A stretch of 64,000 nt of DNA from DATBJG01 sp963790545 (GTDB lineage Bacteria > Acidobacteriota > Vicinamibacteria > Vicinamibacterales > JAMQPK01). The notes beneath the pieces are model-generated. The model was not told the origin of the DNA, did not search any database, and was given only the letters and a program-made list of their open reading frames with translations. Positions 26,966 through 35,544 of the stretch are shown here, piece after piece; position 1 is the first letter of the stretch; every line of letters begins with the position of its first letter. The position numbers and the translations under genes are program-made. The DNA lies in assembly GCA_963790545.1 (NCBI GenBank), contig CAWBPA010000025.1:62001-126000 (forward strand). The letters are read 5' to 3'.

Positions 26966-27016
26966 GCAGGGCTGAGTCGCCGGCGGGCGCTCTTCAACGA
27001 GCTCCGAGGTTAATTC

Positions 27017-27202
27017 GTGGTTCAGTTCTTGATTGCCGCGGTCGGGATTGTCGCGCTCCTGTTGCTCTGGCGCCTGGTGATGACCATCCTCGGCTATCTC
27101 ATCGCGTGGTCCGTGAGAGTTCTGCCGTTGGTTGGGAGGCGGGGTGCAACCCCAGGTGCACGCTCGGCTCGAAACCCGGTCACGCGCCACACGTTGAAGT
27201 AG
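27017..27202 (+). CDS. small single-span membrane protein
   Basis: 61 residues from GTG 27017: FLIAAVGIVALLLLWRLVMTILGYLIAWSV is one or two membrane helices, followed by a basic tail. No clear ribosome site except GAGGTTAAT. Length and composition allow a real gene, but I cannot name it. Confidence 0.4.
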   Translation: MVQFLIAAVGIVALLLLWRLVMTILGYLIAWSVRVLPLVGRRGATPGARSARNPVTRHTLK

Positions 27203-27322
27203 CTCCATATGGTCTCGCTTTCTCCTGATCACGTGCACGCTTGCTCGTCACCCGGAAGTCCAGCATAGAATTCGCGAAGGCGGTGACCTCGCCTGGCAAC
27301 ACCCGCCCTCCTGGGTACGGAC

Positions 27323-27940
27323 ATGTTCGAACGCTTTACGGATCAGGCACGTCGCGCCCTCTTCTTTGGGCGTGTCGAAGCCAGCAGGCTTGGGGGCATC
27401 TCGATTGAAACCGAACATTTGCTGCTGGGCCTTGTTCGAGAAAGCAAAGGCGTGATCAGTCGGATGTTCGAGCAGTGCGGGGTATCGGGAGAAGCCATCC
27501 GCCAGGATCTCGAAAATCGAAGCCAGTTCCGCGAGAAGGTTCCCACCTCCGTCGAAATACCGTTCAGCCCCGAGACCATCAGAGTCCTGCAGTTCACAGT
27601 CGAGGAGGCCGAGCGGCTTCAGCATGGCTACATCGGGACCGAGCATCTCCTGCTGGGAATGCTGCGAGAGGAATCGTCCAGCGCCGCCAGGACACTTGCC
27701 AAGTACGGCCTTCACTTGGAACGCGTGCGGTTGGAAATCGTCAAGCTGCTGAGCGAGCGTGCGGACGTGCTCGAACCCTCTGGGCTAGCGAAAATCGATC
27801 GGATCGCGTTCTTGCTCGATCAGATCGCGTTCTTGGTTGAGCAGCTTCTGCGCGCGCCAGCCGGATCGAACGAAGCGCGAGACCTCGGCGAGCGCGTACT
27901 TAGAGACCTGGAGGCGTTAAAGTTGCAGCTCAGGGAATGA
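27323..27940 (+). CDS. stand-alone Clp N-domain protein (ClpC/ClpA N-terminal repeats)
   Basis: 205 residues. Two Clp_N motifs are clear: MFERFTDQARRALFFGRVEASRLGG...ETEHLLLGLVRES and VLQFTVEEAERLQHGYIGTEHLLLGMLREE. These bind adaptors or substrates in ClpC and ClpA, but no AAA+ module follows. The C-terminus has a 21-base duplication giving IAFLLDQ and IAFLVEQ and a predicted coiled coil. Its stop overlaps the VOC gene start (ATGA). It could modulate Clp or bind proteins independently. Confidence 0.8.
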   Translation: MFERFTDQARRALFFGRVEASRLGGISIETEHLLLGLVRESKGVISRMFEQCGVSGEAIRQDLENRSQFREKVPTSVEIPFSPETIRVLQFTVEEAERLQHGYIGTEHLLLGMLREESSSAARTLAKYGLHLERVRLEIVKLLSERADVLEPSGLAKIDRIAFLLDQIAFLVEQLLRAPAGSNEARDLGERVLRDLEALKLQLRE

Positions 27941-28419
27941 CCACAGGTATGACAAACACGAGCCAATTCCGAGTCTTGCAAATCGATCACGTTGAGCTGT
28001 TTGTCCCGAATCGCCACGAGGCGTCAGCGTGGTACCAAAGGGTCCTCGGCCTCGAGATCATGCCGGAGTATCGAGCGTGGGCTGACGATCCTCGTGGACC
28101 ACTCATGATCTCGAGCGATGACGGAAGCACGAAGTTAGCGCTCTTCGAAGGGCAGCCCCAGGACTCCCGGCCCACGGCGGGGTTTCATCTGGTGGCCTTT
28201 CGAGTCGACGCGGAGGGTTTCCTGGCGTTCCTGCGTCTGCTGGGAGAGGCAAAGTTGCGCGATGACCGGGATCGGCTACTCACGGCCGGTGCAGTCCGCG
28301 ATCACCAGAAGGCGTATTCCGTGTACTTTTGCGATCCGTACGGGCATCGCCTGGAAGTAACGACCTACGACTACGAGAGGACTCGCGAAGCCCTGCCAGC
28401 GTTCACAGACCTGACGTGA
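27937..28419 (+). CDS. VOC superfamily protein
   Basis: 160 residues from ATG 27937 (overlaps the Clp_N stop); ATG 27949 is an alternative. VOC pattern: IDHVELFVPNRHEASAWYQRVLGL, later FCDPYGHRLEVTTYDYE, the final metal-binding Glu of each half. Typical of glyoxalase/dioxygenase-type proteins; substrate unknown. Confidence 0.8.
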   Translation: MTTGMTNTSQFRVLQIDHVELFVPNRHEASAWYQRVLGLEIMPEYRAWADDPRGPLMISSDDGSTKLALFEGQPQDSRPTAGFHLVAFRVDAEGFLAFLRLLGEAKLRDDRDRLLTAGAVRDHQKAYSVYFCDPYGHRLEVTTYDYERTREALPAFTDLT

Positions 28420-28443
28420 CGATCACACGTGCGGGAGGATTTC

Positions 28444-28932
28444 ATGCAGAGAGTCAGTGCGCTCGTCGCGACGTTGATCATGGTTGGACTCACCTCTCAG
28501 CTCGTGGGTCAGTCGAGATCTGAGAGCGAGAGCGCAAATCGTGTGGTCGGGATGTGGCGGCTCGTCTCGATCGTGCAGGATGGTGGACAAGCCCCCAACC
28601 GTGGCGCACGCCCCACCGGGCTCATCGTGTACGACGCCAGCGGCCAGATGTCAGTTCAGATCATGCCCGACCGGATTCGTCCCAAGTTCGCCGCCACTGA
28701 CCCGACACCTGAGGAGGCCAGGGAGGCCCTACGAGGCTATACGGCCTACTTTGGCACCTACACCGTCGACGACCGTGCACAGACGGTCACTCACCATCGA
28801 CAGGGAAGCGTGAATCCGGGTAACGTGGGTGGCGATCTTGTGCGGCGCTTCGAGTTCGCCCCTGGCGATCGAATCATTCTGACGCCTCTGGAAAACCCGA
28901 CACGGCGACTGACCTGGGAACGTGTGAAATAG
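28444..28932 (+). CDS. secreted lipocalin-like protein
   Basis: 162 residues with a signal peptide (about 1-23). NRVVGMWRLVSIVQDG starts the lipocalin-like (DUF1579/Lipocalin_5) barrel (GxW motif), followed by GLIVYDASGQMSVQIM and TYTVDDRAQTVTHHRQGS. Ligand unknown. GGAGG lies just before ATG 28444. Confidence 0.7.
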   Translation: MQRVSALVATLIMVGLTSQLVGQSRSESESANRVVGMWRLVSIVQDGGQAPNRGARPTGLIVYDASGQMSVQIMPDRIRPKFAATDPTPEEAREALRGYTAYFGTYTVDDRAQTVTHHRQGSVNPGNVGGDLVRRFEFAPGDRIILTPLENPTRRLTWERVK

Positions 28933-28977
28933 CTAACGCGGCCGCCCCCTCTTTGCGAGACCTCTTGCTGAGCAGCA

Positions 28978-29560
28978 ATGGCTCCCGAGTTGCGGGCTTA
29001 TCTCGAACAGCTTGCGGCCATCGAGCGCGACGCTCGACGTCTGCTGGATGGGTTGACCGACGCCCAGCTGACTTGGCGTGAAACTCCCACCACCTGGTCC
29101 GTTGCGGATTGCCTGAATCACCTGCTCGTCACCGGTCGTCATTCCATGAAAGCGATTCGCTGGGCTTTAGGCGACGCCCGATCCCGCGGCTTGATGGGCA
29201 GCGGGCCGTTTCGACATGGAATGGTGGGAAACTGGTTTGTGCGCCTCATGGATGCGCCGCCAGGCGTCAAGTTCAAGGCGCCGAAGGCGTACCGGCCCGA
29301 GTTGGCAATGACCGTGGCAGAAATCTTGTCGGGATTTTTCGGGTTGCAGCAAGAACTGGCTCGGGTCTTGAGCGAAGCCGACGGGATAGATTTGGCGCGT
29401 ACGAAGGTCGATAACCCGGTCATGCCATGGTTCAGGCTGAGCCTTGGACAGGAATTCGCGCTGACAATGGCGCATGAGCGCCGCCATGTGTGGCAGGCGT
29501 GGCGGGTGCGTGAAACGATGAAAAAGGCGTCCAGATCGATGAAGAACGGGTGGACCGGTG
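28978..29560 (+). CDS. DinB-like (DUF664/DinB_2) protein
   Basis: About 190 residues: PELRAYLEQLAAIERDARRLLDGLTDAQLTW, then TTWSVADCLNHLLVTG with the first metal histidine, and LTMAHERRHVWQAWRVRETM with the last. This is the DinB four-helix metal-binding fold, typical of stress-related thiol transferases. The stop is not clear: the frame runs open into the next gene because of one-base shifts there, so I end it at the following start. The C-terminus needs checking. Confidence 0.75.
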
Positions 29561-30700
29561 GACAGGTACAGCCTCTGTCGCGCCCTGTTCGGGGTGTATC
29601 TCTTCGTCCATTTTGCAGCGCTCCTGCCCTGGGCTGGAGAGACCTTTTCGAATCAGGGAGTGCTCCACGGTGCGACCGCTCCTCTTCTCCATCTGTTCCC
29701 GAACGTGCTGGCGCTCACCGATTCCCCTGTCGTCGTGGTCGATTCTCATCGCCGTGGCGGCTGTCGCGTCAGATCTGTTTTTCGGCGGGACTGTACGACC
29801 GCACCGCCGCTCTTGTGGTGTTGTACGCCCTGGCGTGTCTATTCGGGCGCAACCCAATCATTGCAAACCCGGCGCTTCCGTTTGTCGGCGGGCTTCTGCT
29901 CTGGCATGTGTGCCTTCCGCCATCACCGTACGGTTCATGGTCTGCCCGGACGCGCATCGATCCGCGCGGAGGATGGTCTGTGCCGCCCTGGCTGTTTGCG
30001 GCAGCGTGGATCGTCATGTCGGTCGGCTACAGCTATAGCGGATATACGAAGCTCGTCAGACCGCGTCGTGGGTCGCGGGACCCCGCTCGCAGCGGTGGGC
30101 CAGCGCTTGGTCTCGAACTCGCCTATGCGCCCCTGGCGCTGCTTCGCCGCGCGCGGCCGTGGATCTGGGTGGCCATGATGGGGCTTCACTTGGGCCTGCA
30201 TGGTGCTCGGTGATTTCGCGGAACTTTCTTTGGGCATGGTGCTCGTGCATTTATTTACGTTCGACCCGCAATGGGTACCGGCACGGTGGAGTGAGCGTCG
30301 GGACATCCTCTTCTACGATGGGACCTGTGGCCTCTGCCATGGCGCGACCAGGTTCGTGTTATCAGAGGACAGACGTGGAACCGCGTTCACGTTCGCTCCA
30401 CTGCAGGGGGACACGTTTGCGGGGATGATCGCGAAGAACGAGCGGTCGGCCTTGCCCGACAGCGTGATCGTGCGAACTGAAGCAGGGGAGTTGCTCACGC
30501 GATCCGATGCCGTCATCTACATCCTGCAGCGGCTTGGCGGATTGTGGCGGGTCATAGGCGTCGCTCTACCGGTCATTCCGCAGGGCCTGCGCAATCGCGC
30601 GTACGACTTCGTCGCCAGTGTCCGTTATCGCCTGTTCGCCCGTGCCCGTTCGGTCTGTCCGATTTTGCCCCCCGATTTGCGCGCACGGTTTCAGGCTTGA
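29558..30700 (+). CDS. membrane HTTM-like domain fused to DCC thiol-disulfide oxidoreductase domain; three frameshifts
   Basis: GTG 29558 opens MDRYSLCRALFGVYLFVHFAALLPW and four or more membrane segments. The frame shifts near 29745 and 29790 and continues LVVLYALACLFGRNP, WIVMSVGYSYSGYTKLV and LELAYAPLALLRRARPWIWV, as in the HTTM (vitamin K-dependent gamma-carboxylase-like) group. After another shift near 30200 follows a DCC domain (DILFYDGTCGLCHGATRFVL), with its CGLC pair, to the end. DCC domains are thioredoxin-like. Total about 380 residues; shifts probably sequencing errors. Confidence 0.7.
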
Positions 30701-30885
30701 GCGTTGGGCAAGAGCTGCCGGTTGTTTGGTACGGCGCATTGGATCGGCTACACTCCTTCCAGGTGCTGAGGGGCGCCTCCGCCCGAGAAAGACCATTCAC
30801 CCTCCGCCCCGTCCCGGGCCGTCTTCAACAACTCCCAGGCGCTGCCAACCGTCGGGCTCAAGGCAGAGAGAGCCGAGGAGTGTCT

Positions 30886-31473
30886 ATGAAGGCCGGCACC
30901 GTTTCAGCGACAGAGTACCGATCCCGCGCACGTCAATTGCTCAAGCAACTACGGTCCGACGATTCGACAGCCGCGTCCGCTGCGGCCGTGCGGTTTCTGC
31001 GGTTGCGATCCTTTGTCGATCGTACCGTAAGGCAGCTGCTCGAGAATCGACATGGAATCCGACTCAAGCACGCGCTGGCCGTCGTGGCGCTCGAGCACGG
31101 ATACGATTCTTGGGTTGCCTTGAAGGCAGCCTCGGAATGCGTCGATTCGAGGGCTGAACTCGAGTCGCGCCCGTTGGACGCGAGCACCTTGATGCACACG
31201 CGTCGAATGGAAACGCTCCTGAACCGCTGGTTCGCCACATACGAGGAGGCTCGTGCATCGCTTGAGCACCAGGAAGGATTTCTGCTTCCGTACGGCTCGC
31301 AATTCTTCGTGTGCGAGTCCGAGGGCATTCGAGAGCTGGGGCTTGATCCGAGCGATCCGGACTGGGAACGCATCGGGTGGGACTGGGTGAGACCGCTCGA
31401 TCGCGACGCGTGGGAGCGTCTGAGCCACAAGAGGAGACGAGTTCTGGCCGATAGTCACAGTGCCACTCCATAG
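30886..31473 (+). CDS. hypothetical protein, helical
   Basis: 195 residues from ATG 30886 (GAGGAG upstream). The first half is helical and basic with LKHALAVVALEHGYDSWVALKAA, a motif seen in many soil-bacterium hypotheticals; the second half has LLPYGSQFFVCESEGIRELGLDPSDPDWERIGWDWVRP. No function assigned. Confidence 0.65.
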   Translation: MKAGTVSATEYRSRARQLLKQLRSDDSTAASAAAVRFLRLRSFVDRTVRQLLENRHGIRLKHALAVVALEHGYDSWVALKAASECVDSRAELESRPLDASTLMHTRRMETLLNRWFATYEEARASLEHQEGFLLPYGSQFFVCESEGIRELGLDPSDPDWERIGWDWVRPLDRDAWERLSHKRRRVLADSHSATP

Positions 31474-31509
31474 GCTGAACCCAACGAAACGGCAAAGAGG
31501 AGAACCTTG

Positions 31510-32133
31510 ATGGCACACACATCTGGCCTGCCGCTCGCGGGAAGACTGTTCGTCTTAATGCTCGTGGTCCTGGCGCTGGGCGCCATGCAACTGTCGGGTA
31601 CGCACGTCATGGGGCAGGATCGGCCGGCATTTGACTACCGGGTGCTCGCCACGAACAAGACGTCGACGATGGAGCGGGAACTCAACGAAGCGGCAGAGGC
31701 CGGATTTCGATATCAGGCCGTGATGGGGGGCGAAACGGCGTTTGGCGGCAACGAGGTCGTGGTCGTGATGGCGCGGAATGAGGGCGCGGGGAGAGGCCGG
31801 TTTGCCTACAGGCTGCTTGCCACGTGCGAAACGTCCACGATGCAGACGAGAATTCCAGCAGGCTCAGACACCGGGTTCCACTATCGAGGTCAAACCGTGT
31901 TCGAGACCTCGCTCGGCGGCAATGAGGTCGTCGTCATTCTGGAGCGCGACAAGGACGCAGAAACGCAGGCTTTTGAATTCAAGCTGTTGGCCACGGCCAA
32001 GACTGGAACTCTTCAGAAAGAGCTACTCGAAGCGGGGGCCAATCGGATTCGAGATGGTCGGCATGACCGTCGCCAAAACCTCTCTCGGCGGGAACGAATG
32101 GTTGCGATTACGCGGCGCACGAGAACACCCTGA
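31510..32133 (+). CDS. secreted protein with three tandem about 52-residue repeats
   Basis: Signal peptide (about 1-36), then three copies of a unit that opens F-Y-R-L-LAT-K-TST-M and closes GG-NEVVV-L-R. Copies start near residues 40 (FDYRVLATNKTS), 97 (FAYRLLATCETS) and 156 (FEFKLLATAKTG). In the third copy a base insertion near 32045 and a return near 32098 break the frame; with both, the end is AITRRTRTP at 32133. Unknown function; the repeat suggests a three-part beta or alpha/beta assembly. Confidence 0.7.
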   Translation: MAHTSGLPLAGRLFVLMLVVLALGAMQLSGTHVMGQDRPAFDYRVLATNKTSTMERELNEAAEAGFRYQAVMGGETAFGGNEVVVVMARNEGAGRGRFAYRLLATCETSTMQTRIPAGSDTGFHYRGQTVFETSLGGNEVVVILERDKDAETQAFEFKLLATAKTGTLQKELLEAGANRIRDGRHDRRQNLSRRERMVAITRRTRTP

Positions 32134-32207
32134 CGCGGCAGAACGTGCTAGAGTTGGGCCCCCTTGCGTTCGTGCCAGAACCGGGCGAGGCGAGTCAGGA
32201 GGGTCAC

Positions 32208-32598
32208 GTGGAGTTGCTGTTCGTGCTCGGCCGCATTCTCTTTGGCGGGTTCTTTCGTCATTTCAGGCATCCGGCACTTTCAGCACCTGCCAATGATGGC
32301 TTCGTTTACCGGGCAAAAAGGCATGCCGGCACCGAAGCTCGCGGTCATCGTCTCCGGGTTACTCATTCTGCTTGGCGGATTGAGCATCCTGTTCGGCGTC
32401 CGGCCGACTTGGGGGATTATCGCGGTGACTCTCTTCATGGTTCCTGTCACGCTCATCATGCACAACTACTGGGCCGATACCGATCCGTTCGCGAAGCAGA
32501 TGAACCAGGTGAACTTTCTGAAGAACGTTGGTCTGCTGGGGGCTGCGTGGACGCTCATCATGGTGCCGCAGCCCTGGCCGATGAGCCTGGGTCTCTGA
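32208..32598 (+). CDS. DoxX-like membrane protein, one frameshift
   Basis: GTG 32208 (AGGAGGG upstream) reads MELLFVLGRILFGGFF, then a one-base shift near 32255 leads to SGIRHFQHLPMMASFTGQKG. Three more helices follow (LAVIVSGLLILLGGLSILFG, TWGIIAVTLFMVPVTLIMH, NVGLLGAAWTLIMV). This is the DoxX family plan, four helices with a conserved N-terminal GR/GF pattern. Members sit beside oxidative stress or thiosulfate genes; role here unknown. Confidence 0.75.
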
Positions 32599-32616
32599 CA
32601 GGCGACCTCAACGATC

Positions 32617-33105
32617 GTGAAAGCCCAGTCGGGAGAACTCCAACAGCTGCTCGTGATTCTCAGCCAGGCCTACGACCGCCAGTCGTGGCACGGGACCAAC
32701 CTCCGTGGCTCGATCCGTGGAGTGTCGCTGAAGCAGGCCGCGTGGCGACCAGGTCTTAAGCGCCATAACATCTGGGAGCTGGTCGTCCATGCTGCGTACT
32801 GGAAGTACACGGGCGTCCGACGCATGACGGGTCAGGCCCGGGGTTCGTTTCCGCTCAAGGGGTCCAACTGGTTCCGCCGTCCGGAAACGCTGACCGAAAA
32901 AGCCTGGCGGACCGATGTCACATTGCTTGACGATATGCATCGGTCCCTCATTGCAACGGTCTCCGATCTTCCACTCAGTGAGCTGCATAAGACGCCTGCT
33001 GGCAGCAAGGTCAGTAACTTCGCGCTGCTGTCCGGCCTGGCCGCGCACGACTTGTATCATGCCGGGCAGATCCAGCTGCTGAAGAGACTTTCCCTCTCAC
33101 GCTGA
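32617..33105 (+). CDS. DinB family protein
   Basis: 162 residues from GTG 32617: helix 1 LQQLLVILSQAYDRQSWHG, metal histidine in HNIWELVVHAAYWKYTGVRRM, last helix LSGLAAHDLYHAGQIQLLKRL with the HxxxH pair. A complete DinB fold, perhaps a bacillithiol/mycothiol-independent S-transferase. Starts 18 bases after the DoxX stop. Confidence 0.85.
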   Translation: MKAQSGELQQLLVILSQAYDRQSWHGTNLRGSIRGVSLKQAAWRPGLKRHNIWELVVHAAYWKYTGVRRMTGQARGSFPLKGSNWFRRPETLTEKAWRTDVTLLDDMHRSLIATVSDLPLSELHKTPAGSKVSNFALLSGLAAHDLYHAGQIQLLKRLSLSR

Positions 33106-33107
33106 AC

Positions 33108-33122
33108 GCCCGCATAGCGGGC
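33108..33122. terminator. short perfect hairpin after DinB gene
   Basis: GCCCGC, loop ATA, GCGGGC: a six-base-pair stem starting 3 bases after the stop. No run of T follows, so it may be only a 3'-end stabiliser. Confidence 0.35.
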
Positions 33123-33214
33123 CATTGAGAAATAGACCTTCCAGCAAGGCGGAGCCCTTCGATGGTCTGAGGCGGAGCCTCGCTAGTGATAATCTGTGGC
33201 GCGTCCGAGCACCG

Positions 33215-34031
33215 ATGGATCCTGGAGCATTCAAAAGCTTTGAACTGGCGGGTTGGCAGCGCGTGGCCGCAGAGTACCATGACGCCTTTGGCTCGCTGAC
33301 GACGCAGGCCATCGAGCCATTGCTCGATGCGGCACACGTCGGCCGCGGTACGCGCGTTCTCGATGTCGCGACGGGTCCCGGGTATGTTGCGAGAGGTGCG
33401 GCCGCGCGGGGTGCTGAGGTCGTGGCCGTGGACTTTTCTCAGCCGATGCTCGTGCTCGCGCGTGACGCGTCGGCCCGATCTCGACTTCCGTCAAGGCGAC
33501 GCCGAGCGGCTCGAGTTCGCGGACCGTTCCGTTGATGCGGTCGTCATGAATTTCGGTCTCCTGCATTTGAGCAATCCGGACCTCGCGTTGCGCGAGGCTC
33601 ATCGTGTGCTTCGGAGCGGCGGTTGGCTGGCGTTTACCGTCTGGGCGCGCCCTACCGAGGCGGTGGTCTTTGGCATCGTCCTGGAAGCCATCGAACGCCA
33701 CGGTGATCTGTCGGTGCCGTTGCCGCCGGGTCCGCCATTCTTCAGGTTCAGCGATGACGGGGAATGTCGTGCCGCCCTCCTGAGCGCGGGGTTCGACACG
33801 GTGACCATCAAACGGATCCCGCAAATCTGGCGACTGGAATCTGTGGATCGGCTCTTTACCGCGATGCTGGGCGCGACCGTGAGGACCGGAGGCTTGCTGC
33901 GGGCGCAGACTCCCGCCGCCCACTATCGGATTCGGCGCGCAGTCAGCGAAGAGGTGGGGCGTTATCGCAGTGGGGACCGCGTCGCGCTACCAATGCCCGC
34001 CGTGCTCGCCGCCGCGACGGCACGCAAGTAA
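33215..34031 (+). CDS. SAM-dependent methyltransferase, UbiE-like, one frameshift
   Basis: ATG 33215 gives WQRVAAEYHDAFGSLTTQAI and SAM motif I RVLDVATGPGYVA. Near 33472 the frame shifts by one base and continues DLDFRQGDAERLEFADRSVDAVVMNFGLLHLSNPDLALREAHRVLRSGGWLAFTVWA to the end at 34031. The complete protein of about 270 residues is a typical class I methyltransferase of the UbiE/Methyltransf_11 type. The shift is probably an indel in the CCC run. Confidence 0.8.
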
Positions 34032-34077
34032 GGGCTTAGGGCTTACGGCCCGCCCTACGACCTCATTGGCTCGATTC

Positions 34078-34917
34078 ATGAAACAGGGTGATGAAATGAT
34101 TCGAAAGTTTGCAACGGGGATCGCCGGCGTCCTTGCGCTCATCGCGGTCTGGCTGTCCGGTGCGCCGCACGCCTCGACTGTTGCGGCTGCGCAGAAACCG
34201 TCCGGAGGGCAGCTGGAAACCCAACTGGTGGCCGACCTGGTCACGGCCAATCGCATATTGACGCTGCAGGAGATCTTCGAAGGCTTTGGCCATGTGAGCG
34301 TCAGGAGCGCGCGCAATCCTGGCCGGTATCTGCTTTCGAGATCGATTGCGCCGGGCCTCGTGACGGCAGCCGACGTCATGGAATTCGATCTCGAAAGCCG
34401 ACCAATCGATCAGGGTGACCGTTCGCTGTACTCAGAGCGATTCATTCACGGAGAAATCTACAAGGCTCGCCCCGAGGTCAGTGCCGTCGTACACAATCAC
34501 GCACCAGCGTTGATTCCGTTCGGAATCACGGGCGTCCCGCTCCGGCCCGTCTATCACATGTCGTCGTTTGTCGGTGCCGGGGTTCCCACGTTCGACATCC
34601 GGCGTGGAAACGGTGCAACCGACATGCTCGTCAGTACCGCGGCGCTCGGACGCGAGCTTGCCGCCACGCTGGGCAAGGGGTCAGCCGTGTTGATGCGCGG
34701 GCACGGTGCCACGATTGTGGGTACGTCGTTGTCGCAGGCTGTCGGCCGCTCGGTCTATCTGGATCTCAATGCAAGAATTCAGCTCCAGGCAACCGCGCTT
34801 GGCGGCGCCATCACGTACCTGACCCCCGAAGAAGTGGAGAAGATCCGGGCAGGTGGGGAGCAGAACGCCTACTCTCGCGACTGGGAACTGTGGCGTCAGC
34901 AGCTCATGGAGAAATAG
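34078..34917 (+). CDS. exported class II aldolase/adducin family protein
   Basis: 280 residues from ATG 34078 or, with a better leader, ATG 34096 (MIRKFATGIAGVLALIAVWLSG). The aldolase fold has the metal histidines in VVHNHAPALIPFG and RGHGATIVG and the GFGHVSVR start. Cytosolic class II aldolases act on fuculose-, ribulose- or rhamnulose-phosphates; a secreted one would act on a different, outer substrate. The heptamer AGGGCTT occurs twice just upstream (34031-34044). Confidence 0.75.
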   Translation: MKQGDEMIRKFATGIAGVLALIAVWLSGAPHASTVAAAQKPSGGQLETQLVADLVTANRILTLQEIFEGFGHVSVRSARNPGRYLLSRSIAPGLVTAADVMEFDLESRPIDQGDRSLYSERFIHGEIYKARPEVSAVVHNHAPALIPFGITGVPLRPVYHMSSFVGAGVPTFDIRRGNGATDMLVSTAALGRELAATLGKGSAVLMRGHGATIVGTSLSQAVGRSVYLDLNARIQLQATALGGAITYLTPEEVEKIRAGGEQNAYSRDWELWRQQLMEK

Positions 34918-34930
34918 AGAGAGTTCGGGC

Positions 34931-35473
34931 GTGATTATCAAGGCCCCGCACCGCTTCGAGACGCGCAGACTGGTGATTCGGCGCCCGGTCGCGAGCGATC
35001 TGGAGGCCATCTTTACCCGGTACGCCAGCGATCGCGAGGTCACGCGGTTTGTCGGATGGCGCGCTCACGAATCAGTCGTCGAAACACGCGCCTTTCTTTC
35101 GTTCAGCGACGAGGAATGGGATCGCTGGCCCGCGGGCCCTTACCTTGTGGAATCGCGGCCCGATGCCACGCTCCTTGGCGGAACGGGACTGACGTTTGAG
35201 ACGCCCGAACGGGCGATGACGGGGTACATCCTTGCCAGGGACGCGTGGGGGCAGGGCTATGCGACCGAAGCGCTTCAGGCGATGATCGATACGGCGCGGA
35301 CCGTGGGTGTGCGGCAGCTCTACGCACTCTGTCACATCGAGCATCAGCCATCGTGGCATGTGCTCGAAAAATGTGGTTTTACCCGAGAGGCGATTCTGAC
35401 CCGCTACGTGGAGTTCCCGAACCTGCGTCCCGGAGATCCGTGCGATGTGTTCCGTTACGTGCTCGTCCCCTGA
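34931..35473 (+). CDS. GNAT acetyltransferase, RimJ/RimL type
   Basis: 180 residues from GTG 34931, 13 bases after the aldolase stop. FETRRLVIRRPVASDLEAIF at the start, GYILARDAWGQGYATEALQAMIDTA (acetyl-CoA loop) and HIEHQPSWHVLEKCGFTREAILTRYV show the RimJ/RimL-like GNAT pattern, acting on protein N-termini or small amines. Confidence 0.85.
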   Translation: MIIKAPHRFETRRLVIRRPVASDLEAIFTRYASDREVTRFVGWRAHESVVETRAFLSFSDEEWDRWPAGPYLVESRPDATLLGGTGLTFETPERAMTGYILARDAWGQGYATEALQAMIDTARTVGVRQLYALCHIEHQPSWHVLEKCGFTREAILTRYVEFPNLRPGDPCDVFRYVLVP

Positions 35474-35544
35474 TCGCTGGAGACACGGTCCTGTAGAATA
35501 GGTCCCCAAACCCCCGTTTCCCTAACTTCGTCAGGCACGAAACG

